A DNA stretch of 64,000 bases from Pseudomonas asplenii (GTDB taxonomy: Bacteria > Pseudomonadota > Gammaproteobacteria > Pseudomonadales > Pseudomonadaceae): NCBI RefSeq assembly GCF_001293465.1, contig NZ_JSYZ01000007.1, positions 1 to 64,000 on the forward strand, read 5' to 3'. Both the position numbers and the translations under genes were made by a program. Within the stretch, counting starts at the first letter, position 1; each line of letters starts with the position of its first letter. This document shows positions 26,675-34,657 of this stretch, one piece after another. The notes below the pieces were generated by a model, which was given only the letters and a program-made list of their open reading frames with translations, searched no databases and was not told the DNA's origin.

Positions 26675-29600
26675 ATGAGCCCCACCCTCCCCTCGAAGAC
26701 AGCCGACCCGAGCGTTTCGCTGGAGCAGGCCATCGAGCACTTTCTCGCCGACCTGCCCGAGCAGACCGCCCGGCGCATCCGCCTCGTCAGCGGCATCGAC
26801 AGCCCGGCGCTGCGCAGCGCCTACGCCGAATCCCCGCAGGTCCCCGCACTGCTGCAAGACACCCGCGCACGCTTCGAGCTGGATCGGCAGATCGGCGACT
26901 TCATCGACACGCTGGACACGGCCCCACCGGCGAACGCCGGGGTGCCCCATGTGCACTGGCAGTTGCAGTTGTCGGGCCTGGAACTGGTCTGGCCGGCGAT
27001 CTGCGTTCTGCAGGTGTACGATCCACCGGCGACGGTGGCGGGCGAATATGGCGCCGACCTGTCGCCTGACCTGCCCAGGGTACGGGTGGCACGTGCCCAC
27101 CTGCTCGACGGCACCCTGTGGAGCCATGCCCTGGCGCAGATGTCCCCGGACCAACGCGAGCGGCTGCTGGATGGCCAGTACCTCACCGCCGATACGCAGT
27201 TGGCGGCGCTCAGGCAGAGGATCAGGCCCCTGCTGCGCTCGCACCGGCAGGAACTGTTCGACAGTTTCCACGCCGCCAGGCAGCGCTCCGATGATCCCCT
27301 GGTGAATCGGCTGCGCCAGCGGCTGCCGCGCCTGTCGAAGTCGGCCGCCATCGAGCTGCTGGTCAATGCCAGCGCAGGCGATCTTGAGGCAATGCGCTTT
27401 TCCACGGGTGAACTGAGCGGTCGCCAGGTGCGGGACGCCCGCTGGTATCTGCAGGAAGAGCGCTTGAGCCAGGCCTATGAGGGGCTGTTTCTCAAGAGTC
27501 GACAGCACCATGGCGACAGCCTGCGACTGATGCTCTACAGCGTCGCCAGCCTGCCCGGCTGGCCTGCGGAGGGGGCTCGCCTGGAACTGCGCGACCAGAC
27601 GGCGGACGGCCCATTGCTGGCCGGCATCGGCGCCTCCCAGGCCGGACAGCGGCATATCATCCTGCGCCACCCTGACCACTTCACCCTGGCGGTCACCGAA
27701 GGCACGGCGCCAGCCCCGGAGCCCGACCTGCCCTCGGCCCTGGCGAGCCTGCCCGAACCGCTGCGCAGCCAGCTCGGCCTGACAGACGCTGAAACCAGCC
27801 GACGCCAACTGCAGCAGGCGGCCCTTTCACGCGACCACCTGCGCACCCTGCTGGAGATCCCCGCCATGCAACCCCCGCAACGCCTGCCCGACAACAATGG
27901 TTTCCAGCATGCCTCGCCTGTCGCCTTCGTCTCCCCCGACCAGCTTGCCCAACGCCAGCGAGCCCTCTTCGACAACCTGGCGGCCACCAACGGACGGACC
28001 CTGTTGCTGGCGCAACAGCAGCCCAACTTCCGCTGGTTCGCTGACCTGCTCCTGGGGCGGCAACTGGCGCAGGACTTCCCCCAGGCCGCCTCGACGGCCC
28101 CCGATGCGATTTACCTCAACACCTTCGAACAGACGCGCTACCGGCCCTTGTCGGAGCTGGGCGAACCCGGCGAGCAGGTGCTCTATCGCCGGGTCACGCA
28201 ATCGCGCACGCTGAAGGAAGTCTTCGTCCAGCACCTGGCCGGCAACCGCCAGACGTTCGACACGACCCACAGCGGGCTGTATGCCAGCCCGACCGACGCC
28301 TATGCGCCGCAACAATTGATCGGCCTGGACCTGGACCGACTGGCAGGTACCCTGGACAAGGCCGGCAAGACCTTCGACACGCAGTTCGCCGATCGGCTGG
28401 ACAATTTCTGGAACGGCGCCGAGACGCTGCTGAAGGAGAATCTGCGCACGCAGATTCGCCAGGAAGCGCAGTTGCGCGAGCTGGACCTGACCCTGGACGA
28501 GAGCAATCGACAGGACCTGGAGCGGGTGCTGGACCATCCCACCCAGGCCCAGCGCCTGAAAGCCCATCCCGCCGACGGGCCGATCCATGTCTATCGGATC
28601 GTCCTGCAGGCGCAGGATGCGCCCCTGGAAGGCAGCCTGGTCATCACCCGCAGTCCCGATCTGGACACCTACAAGCTGCCGGCCGTGCTCTATCAGGTCG
28701 GCCGGGGCCTGGAGCAGTTCGTGACATTGCAGGCCCTCAAGCGCAGCCTGGTACAACGCTTGAGCGACGAAACCGAGCGCGAGGCGCTGCTCGACCTGCT
28801 ACCCAACCGGCAGCACGCCCTGATTGCCGCCAACCCGCCCGAGCGCACGGTGCCGTTCAGCTACCGGATCGAGACGGGCGACGCCCTGCAGGTGCTGGTC
28901 GATGGCCTGCTGGCCAAACAGAAACTGGATTTCGCCGACACCTGGCGCTTCGTCCGGGGAGCGCCTGGGCTCGACAATGATGCCGACGAGTTCGCCCGGC
29001 AACTCAACGACTCCGTCAACCTGGCGAAAAGCCTGGACATCTTCCCGGTGCTGGAACGCCGCAATCGCGACCTGATGTTCGGCGACCTGCTCGGGCGCCT
29101 CGAAAAACTTTCGGCAGACGAACAGAGCCGGCTGGCCAGGCTGTGGCGCGCAACCCTGAGGACCAGCCCGGTGCCCGCCAGCCTCGGCGATCTGCCCGCC
29201 CTCAGGAGCCATGCGAGCGGCCTGCTGCGCACGTACCTGCAACAGCACTATCCCCAGGCCGCCATCGATCCCGACAGCACCGAGGTACAGGTCACCCACA
29301 CCCGCACCTACCCGAGCCCCGCCTGGCAGAGCCTGCCATCGACCGTGACCAGCCGCCATCGCAGCCTGTCGCTGACCGCCCTGGCACTGGAGAACATTCC
29401 CGGCTCGCGCCTGGGCGAGTCCGTCACGTTCAAGGCCAGGGCCAGCACGCTGACGGGCAGCCCGCTGAACCTGTCGAACAGAGACATCACCACCATCGTC
29501 CGCACCGTGGATGCACCGGGTCGATACAAGGCACTGCTGAGAAACAGACTGCAGGGGCCGGACCAGGCATCGCTGCGCCGTGACTGGGTCGAGGGGGAAC

Positions 29601-32311
29601 GGGCCCGCCTGGAACTGCATGCCTATGTCGCGCACCTGAGTGGCGATCTGCTCGATGACAAGGACAGCCCGTCACAAAACGGCTACAGGCGTATCGAGCA
29701 TCTGCTCAGGTACCCCTCGGCCAGCAAGCGCCCGCTGCTCGATGGGCATGAAGTCCATGCCAACTACCTGATGCTCGGCGGCACCGGCGAGGCACACAAT
29801 GGCATGAGCGTGGACGAAGTGCTGGTCATCAGCACCAGCGCGCCAGCCAGCACGCTGCTGTTCCTCGCACCCCAGGCACCGGACGGCAAGGCCTTGCGCG
29901 AACTGGCCAACCCTGCCGCGCTCGAAGCCTTGCTGCGCGAGTCGGGCTGGAAGCAATACTGCATCTCGCGGGCCGCGCGCAACGAACAATGGGACCCGCA
30001 ACAACTGTTCGCGCGCCAGTTCCCGCAGGTACGCTACTTTCCCATCGCCGGCGATCTGTTCAGCACCCTGTTCGATGCCCGGATCAGGCATGTGATTGCC
30101 AGCGTGGAATATTTCGCGGCGAGCAACCAGCGGGTGGACCGTGACACCCTCTGGTACTGGATCAATGCCGGCCTGCACCTGGCCGCCGAGATCGTGCTGG
30201 GCCTGGCCCCCTTGCAACTGAGCCTGCCGGCCTACCTGCTGCGCGGCCTGTACGGGCTGGCCCATGCCAGCCAGGCCTTGGCCCTGAGGCACTATGAGGA
30301 AGCGGCCGATGGACTGATCCGGACACTGTCCGATGCCGCAGCGCCGTTGCCCCTGCAACCGCTAAAACCGCTGCTGCGACAGATTCCCTCGATGCCCTCG
30401 AAGCTGTCCCGCCTGATCAGGACCACCCGGGCCGGCCAGGACGGCCTGCGCCAACCGCTACTGAGCGCCGAGCCCTCGACGGTCACGCCGATCCGCTACC
30501 TGGCCTCGGACCTCAGGCGGCATGAAGTGCGCAGGCTCCCCGAACTGGAGTACCTGCGCGACGGCCTGTTCGTCGACCGCGCCTCGCGCCTCACGCAGTA
30601 CATCCAACTGGAGGGCAAGTGGTACCGCACCGGCACCCGTGCCGGCCGGCGCTACGTGCTCATGGAGCAGCATTGGACGCAGGATATCGAACTGATCCAG
30701 GTTGGCAGGCATTGGCAGCCCCAGCCCATGGGCCGCCTGTCGGGCGGTATGCGCCAGGCGTCGGACCAGGTCGGCGCCGCGCGCTATGAGATCCCGGCCG
30801 ACCATCGCCAGACGATCGCCACCTACATCGACAGCGGCGCCGCCATCGACCCCAACGCTCCGGGGCTTTCCGCAGGCCAGCGGCAGGCCGCCCTGCAATA
30901 CACCCAACGCCGCCAGCAATTGGTGGCGCACGCCGAGCGCTTCTTTGCCGAGGGCCCGGCCCTGCCTGCCAGGACACCCATCGCCGACCTGGCGAGCGCC
31001 GGGTCGGCGACACAACTGTTCGAGCGGGCCTATCGACACCAGGACGGCATCGTCCTTGGGGTGCCCCATGGCGCCAAGGGCGGTCGAAAGATCCTGATCG
31101 AGCAGATGCGTTCACTGGCCAGGGACCACCGGCTCAAGACCCTCTACCTGGAAAACCTGATGAACGACCTCGACCAGGCGAGCCATCTCGATGACTTCAA
31201 CCGCACCGGCTACCTGTCGCCGCTGTTCAGGGAAAAGCTGCGCCAGTTGGATATCCTCGAGGGAATCGACCACCAGGGCCTGCAGTCAATCCTTCGCCTG
31301 CTGCGCGAGGCCCATGAAAATGGTGTCCGGGTCCAGGCCCTCGACTGTGTCGCCAGCTATCGCCTGGGCCTCAACCAGTCGAACCCGAACAGAACCCGCC
31401 CCCTCAAGTACTACGCCCGGCAAGTGATCAACGCCGACCAGTTGCAGCACGGGCCGGGCCGCTGGATCGCACTGGTCCAGGACATCCATGCCGCCACCCT
31501 CAAGGGTGAAGCCGGCCTGGCGGACCTGATGGGCGCGGTGAGCCTGCGCGCCAACGATGTCGGCGGGCAGCCCTTGCCCCTGCAGATCCTGCAGGATACG
31601 GGAGACTCCACGCGGAACAGGTTCGGCCAGCTGTGGTTTCTGCGCGCCGATGCCCGACTGGATGTGAACGTCTCCCCCCTGCCCCTGCCACAGGTGCCGA
31701 AACCCCATCGGGCGCTGATGAGAACACGAGGGGACTTCCTGATCGAACAACGTGGCGGGCAGTATCACGCGGTCTGGCTGTCCCGGCGCCTGATCGACCC
31801 GGGAATGCCGCAGCCGTTCGTGGTGTTCGACCAGCCCATCGTGCAGAGCCGGCGTGTGCACAGCTCGGGGCGCAGCTACGAGGTGTTCCATATCGAGGAC
31901 CCGACGGGGTTGTTGCGCCCGGAACTCGGCCGTCTCATCGGTACCGAATACAACAGCCTCGCCGACCTGGCCTGGGGGCTCCAGCAATCCGGCCTGAAGC
32001 AGGTGGTGGAACTCGACGACCTGGCCGTCTACCTGCGCCAGCCGGTACTCGACACCCACCCACAGTTGACCCGGCCGGGCATGTTCACCATCGAGACGGC
32101 ACCCCAGGGGCCGGTGCTGATCAGCCGCTCCGTCGATCGCTCGCTGAAGGCCACGCCCATCAGGATCAAGATCGGGACCCGGCAGTTCTATATCCATCAA
32201 CCGAGGTGGGGCTTCAGCGAAGCCCGCCTGTTCGACAGCATCGACAGCCTCAGTCAGGCCCTGGTGAGCGAACGAGGGCTGGTGCGTTGGGTCGAATCCA
32301 CCGACCTGTGA
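26675..32311 (+). CDS. Giant dermonecrotic-toxin-like protein (DUF6543 type)
   Basis: An 1878-residue protein without a signal peptide. The N-terminal 1100 residues resemble the DUF6543/dermonecrotic toxin region common in Pseudomonas. A hydrophobic stretch at about 1160-1205 (LHLAAEIVLGLAPLQLSLPA) could insert in a membrane. At about 1440-1590, DGIVLGVPHGAKGGRKILIEQM and LKTLYLENLMNDLDQASHL resemble the EreA/ChaN/Tiki-like domain of Pasteurella multocida toxin relatives. The C-terminal 300 residues are unassigned. The ATG at 26675 has AAGGA 8 bp upstream. No secretion or immunity genes are nearby. It interrupts the arginine island. Function inferred from domain likeness only. Confidence 0.6.
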   Translation: MSPTLPSKTADPSVSLEQAIEHFLADLPEQTARRIRLVSGIDSPALRSAYAESPQVPALLQDTRARFELDRQIGDFIDTLDTAPPANAGVPHVHWQLQLSGLELVWPAICVLQVYDPPATVAGEYGADLSPDLPRVRVARAHLLDGTLWSHALAQMSPDQRERLLDGQYLTADTQLAALRQRIRPLLRSHRQELFDSFHAARQRSDDPLVNRLRQRLPRLSKSAAIELLVNASAGDLEAMRFSTGELSGRQVRDARWYLQEERLSQAYEGLFLKSRQHHGDSLRLMLYSVASLPGWPAEGARLELRDQTADGPLLAGIGASQAGQRHIILRHPDHFTLAVTEGTAPAPEPDLPSALASLPEPLRSQLGLTDAETSRRQLQQAALSRDHLRTLLEIPAMQPPQRLPDNNGFQHASPVAFVSPDQLAQRQRALFDNLAATNGRTLLLAQQQPNFRWFADLLLGRQLAQDFPQAASTAPDAIYLNTFEQTRYRPLSELGEPGEQVLYRRVTQSRTLKEVFVQHLAGNRQTFDTTHSGLYASPTDAYAPQQLIGLDLDRLAGTLDKAGKTFDTQFADRLDNFWNGAETLLKENLRTQIRQEAQLRELDLTLDESNRQDLERVLDHPTQAQRLKAHPADGPIHVYRIVLQAQDAPLEGSLVITRSPDLDTYKLPAVLYQVGRGLEQFVTLQALKRSLVQRLSDETEREALLDLLPNRQHALIAANPPERTVPFSYRIETGDALQVLVDGLLAKQKLDFADTWRFVRGAPGLDNDADEFARQLNDSVNLAKSLDIFPVLERRNRDLMFGDLLGRLEKLSADEQSRLARLWRATLRTSPVPASLGDLPALRSHASGLLRTYLQQHYPQAAIDPDSTEVQVTHTRTYPSPAWQSLPSTVTSRHRSLSLTALALENIPGSRLGESVTFKARASTLTGSPLNLSNRDITTIVRTVDAPGRYKALLRNRLQGPDQASLRRDWVEGERARLELHAYVAHLSGDLLDDKDSPSQNGYRRIEHLLRYPSASKRPLLDGHEVHANYLMLGGTGEAHNGMSVDEVLVISTSAPASTLLFLAPQAPDGKALRELANPAALEALLRESGWKQYCISRAARNEQWDPQQLFARQFPQVRYFPIAGDLFSTLFDARIRHVIASVEYFAASNQRVDRDTLWYWINAGLHLAAEIVLGLAPLQLSLPAYLLRGLYGLAHASQALALRHYEEAADGLIRTLSDAAAPLPLQPLKPLLRQIPSMPSKLSRLIRTTRAGQDGLRQPLLSAEPSTVTPIRYLASDLRRHEVRRLPELEYLRDGLFVDRASRLTQYIQLEGKWYRTGTRAGRRYVLMEQHWTQDIELIQVGRHWQPQPMGRLSGGMRQASDQVGAARYEIPADHRQTIATYIDSGAAIDPNAPGLSAGQRQAALQYTQRRQQLVAHAERFFAEGPALPARTPIADLASAGSATQLFERAYRHQDGIVLGVPHGAKGGRKILIEQMRSLARDHRLKTLYLENLMNDLDQASHLDDFNRTGYLSPLFREKLRQLDILEGIDHQGLQSILRLLREAHENGVRVQALDCVASYRLGLNQSNPNRTRPLKYYARQVINADQLQHGPGRWIALVQDIHAATLKGEAGLADLMGAVSLRANDVGGQPLPLQILQDTGDSTRNRFGQLWFLRADARLDVNVSPLPLPQVPKPHRALMRTRGDFLIEQRGGQYHAVWLSRRLIDPGMPQPFVVFDQPIVQSRRVHSSGRSYEVFHIEDPTGLLRPELGRLIGTEYNSLADLAWGLQQSGLKQVVELDDLAVYLRQPVLDTHPQLTRPGMFTIETAPQGPVLISRSVDRSLKATPIRIKIGTRQFYIHQPRWGFSEARLFDSIDSLSQALVSERGLVRWVESTDL

Positions 32312-32312
32312 C

Positions 32313-33020
32313 TCACGCCGCCCGCGAGGTACGGGCGGTGAACAGGTAACCCGCGCCGTGAATGGTGATGATCAGTTCCGGCGCGGCCGGGTTGTCATGC
32401 AGTTTGCGCCGCAGGCGCCCGACCAGCACATCGATGGAGCGGTCGCTGGGCAACCATTCGCGGTTGCGCAACTGCTCCATCAACTGATCGCGGCTCAGGG
32501 TCTGGCCACTGTTGCGCAGAAATACCTTGAGCAACTGGAACTCGCCGTGACTGAGCAGCGTCTCGCTGCCATCGGAGGCCTTGAGCCGACGGCGCTCGGT
32601 GTCCAGGGTCCACTCGGCGAAACGGGCGAGGTGGCTGGAGTCGGCCGGCTGGTCCGGCTGTATCCGACGTAGCAGGTTGCGCGCGCGGCACAGCAGTTCC
32701 CGCGGATTCAACGGGCTGCCCAGGCAGTCATCGGCGCCGCAATCGAGCGCGGCGATCCGCTCGGCCTCGTCATTGCGCCCACCGACCAGGATGATCCCTA
32801 CCTGCGAATTCGCTCGCCATTGACGGACCCGTTGCAGGCAGGCCGGCAACTGCATATTGAGCACCACCAGCGCCACCGGCCGGCGCTCGAGCAGGCACGC
32901 GGCCCGCTCGGTGGACGCGACGCCGTCGACGCCATACCCCTCGGCGGCGAGACAGGCCTGCAACTGTTCACGGATCAGGCGATCGGGCTCGACCACCAGT
33001 ACACGAGGCATGCTCTTCAT
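32313..33020 (-). CDS. OmpR-family response regulator with degenerate receiver (AruR-like position)
   Basis: A 235-residue OmpR-type regulator: receiver (1-125) and winged-helix DNA-binding domain (YLFTARTSRAA end, SIDVLVGRLRRKLHDNP recognition region). The receiver lacks the phosphoacceptor: LVVLNMQLP has Asn55 where Asp is expected, the usual Lys-Pro is SP (Ser102), and the conserved Thr is replaced (IILVGGR). No sensor kinase gene is adjacent. The start at 33020 has AGGAG 7 bp upstream. In P. aeruginosa an OmpR-type regulator, AruR, controls the transaminase pathway; this may be a counterpart that works without phosphorylation. Palindrome copy 4 is 82 bp upstream. Confidence 0.85.
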   Translation of the reverse strand: MKSMPRVLVVEPDRLIREQLQACLAAEGYGVDGVASTERAACLLERRPVALVVLNMQLPACLQRVRQWRANSQVGIILVGGRNDEAERIAALDCGADDCLGSPLNPRELLCRARNLLRRIQPDQPADSSHLARFAEWTLDTERRRLKASDGSETLLSHGEFQLLKVFLRNSGQTLSRDQLMEQLRNREWLPSDRSIDVLVGRLRRKLHDNPAAPELIITIHGAGYLFTARTSRAA

Positions 33021-33101
33021 TGCCAGGCTCCTGTTCGGCCGGCGGGCGGCCGTTCTTGGAATCATGCGAAGCGGTGGGACTGGCATGCACTCTAACGCCT
33101 A

Positions 33102-33117
33102 TTGAACACTTGATCAA
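33102..33117. promoter_or_regulatory. TetR-type operator, copy 4 of 5
   Basis: TTGAACACTTGATCAA, a 6-4-6 inverted repeat with one mismatch, sits between the response regulator and tetR2, both on the minus strand, so it is placed to control the regulator gene. A weaker look-alike (CTGAATCCTCGTTCAG, 33136-33151) overlaps the tetR2 stop codon. Confidence 0.65.
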
Positions 33118-33147
33118 CAATCGTGACGGGGTGCCCTGAATCCTCGT

Positions 33148-33780
33148 TCAGCGCAGAAAACGCCGGTAGCCGCCCATCTGCAGGCCGTCGACCCAGGCCT
33201 CGCAGATCTGCACGCCCTGGGCCGGGGTGAAGGTGTTGGGATTGAGCCCGCATTCGAGCCACAGACCATCGAGCAAGGCACTCAGGCCGATGGCCGCCAG
33301 GTCGCTGTCGAAGCCCTCCCAGCCCTCCTCCTCGGCCAGCAGGCTCAGGGCATTGCCCACGATGGTGCGGTACTCGCCGTAGGAATGGTCGTGGGCGCGG
33401 TCGATGGCATCGGCAGTCTTCACCGCGCCCCAGAAGGCCAGCCAGGCTTCCAGCAGCTCGGGGTCGAGCATGGCCGGGGAAAACGATGATTCGAAAAACG
33501 CCGACAGGTGCCGACGGGCGCCCTCGCCCGCCCTGGCCACCGATTCGCGCAACAGGCTCATGACCTGCCCGGTGATGTGCAGGTAGGCATCGGCCACCAG
33601 TTCATCCTTGCCGGCGTAGTGATGGCCGATCAACCCCACCGACACCCCGGCCTCGGCGCAGATCTTGCGGATCGAAGTGCCGACGAAGCCGTACTTCTTC
33701 AGGCAACGCAAGGTCGCGGCCACCAGGTTGGCCTTGCGCAATTGGGGGTCCATCCGTAGAAAACGTGCTTCCTCGGCCAT
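33148..33780 (-). CDS. TetR-family (BetI-like) regulator 2
   Basis: A 210-residue TetR repressor with HTH GTSIRKICAEAGVSVGLIGHHYAGKDELVADAY and a BetI-like C-terminal domain (AAIGLSALLDGLWLECGLNPNTFTP). It is clearly paralogous to the TetR at 19540 across its whole length. AGGAG lies 4 bp before the ATG. It appears to be the last gene of the minus-strand operon that starts with the enoyl-CoA hydratase at 38736. The two sister repressors could bind the same palindromes and answer to different intermediates. Confidence 0.9.
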   Translation of the reverse strand: MAEEARFLRMDPQLRKANLVAATLRCLKKYGFVGTSIRKICAEAGVSVGLIGHHYAGKDELVADAYLHITGQVMSLLRESVARAGEGARRHLSAFFESSFSPAMLDPELLEAWLAFWGAVKTADAIDRAHDHSYGEYRTIVGNALSLLAEEEGWEGFDSDLAAIGLSALLDGLWLECGLNPNTFTPAQGVQICEAWVDGLQMGGYRRFLR

Positions 33781-33827
33781 AGTGCTCCTGCCCTCTCAAG
33801 GTCGATGACTGACGGTACCTGCCCGAA

Positions 33828-34529
33828 TCAGCCGATGGGGTACAGCGCCTCGTCGAACTGCGCCAGGCGCGTAAACACCAGCGGATGGTCCTGGTCGAGG
33901 CTTTCCAGGCGCCGATGGTAACCGAGCAGGTATTGTTCGCGAGCCTCGGCACTGATGTAGGGCACGTGCCAGGCCACGTAGGGTGGCAGCACGTCCAGCC
34001 CGACATAGGCCAGGGTGCCGCGCAGCAACGGGCGCAGCATGTCCTCCAGCGGCCCGTGGATCGCGCCCTCGCCGAACATGTGCTCGCGCCCGCCCAGGGT
34101 CACGGTGACCAGCGCCCTCTTGCCGACCAGGCCACCCTGGTCGTAGAAACGCTTGCCGCCGTAGCAGAGGCCGGACACCAGCACACGGTCGATCCAACCC
34201 TTGAGGATAGCCGGTACGGAGAACCAGTAGAGGGGGAAATTGAGGATCAGCAGGTCGGCCCACAGCAGCTTCTCCAGCTCCTGGCGGATATCCGCGGCCA
34301 GGCTGCCGTTCTTCACGCCCACGCGTTGTTCCAGGGCATAGACCAGGTAGTCGGGGTTGTCCCGGCTGGAAAAGTCCCCGGCACTGGCGACCGGGTTCCA
34401 GTTCATCGCGTAGAGGTCGCAGACCTGCACGCTGTGACCCTGAGCCTGCAGGGTCTGCAGCGCCTGGTCGCGCAGGGCGGCGGTGAAGGATTGGGGTTCG
34501 GGGTGGGCGTGGATGATCAGTACGTTCAT
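33828..34529 (-). CDS. NAD(P)H dehydrogenase (quinone), flavodoxin-2 family
   Basis: A 233-residue NQO1/MdaB-like flavoprotein: MNVLIIHAHPEPQSFTAAL (FAD phosphate site), ADLLILNFPLYWFSVPAILKGWIDRVL (flavin ring site) and TLGGREHMFG. It transfers two electrons from NAD(P)H to quinones. A quinone oxidoreductase gene also borders aruH in P. aeruginosa as I recall it, so it seems part of the same ancestral neighbourhood. It lies 47 bp before tetR2 and 128 bp after the acyl-CoA synthetase gene. Confidence 0.9.
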   Translation of the reverse strand: MNVLIIHAHPEPQSFTAALRDQALQTLQAQGHSVQVCDLYAMNWNPVASAGDFSSRDNPDYLVYALEQRVGVKNGSLAADIRQELEKLLWADLLILNFPLYWFSVPAILKGWIDRVLVSGLCYGGKRFYDQGGLVGKRALVTVTLGGREHMFGEGAIHGPLEDMLRPLLRGTLAYVGLDVLPPYVAWHVPYISAEAREQYLLGYHRRLESLDQDHPLVFTRLAQFDEALYPIG

Positions 34530-34657
34530 GGAAGGTCCTCATGGCGATGCCGAAGCGGCCGGAACAGCGCCGCCAAAATGGTCGCAAAACTCTGTGGGAG
34601 CCGGGCCTGTCGGGAGGCCGCACCGCCGCGAATGGGCCCGTCCAGACATAACCCGGC

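Noticed and set aside
33136..33151. A sixth copy of the TTGAAC-type palindrome
   Set aside because: CTGAATCCTCGTTCAG matches weakly and overlaps the stop codon of tetR2, so coincidence is likely.
34592..34625. REP-like sequence between the quinone reductase and acyl-CoA synthetase genes
   Set aside because: It begins like a REP (TGTGGGAGCCGGGC) but the palindromic core is too degenerate to call.
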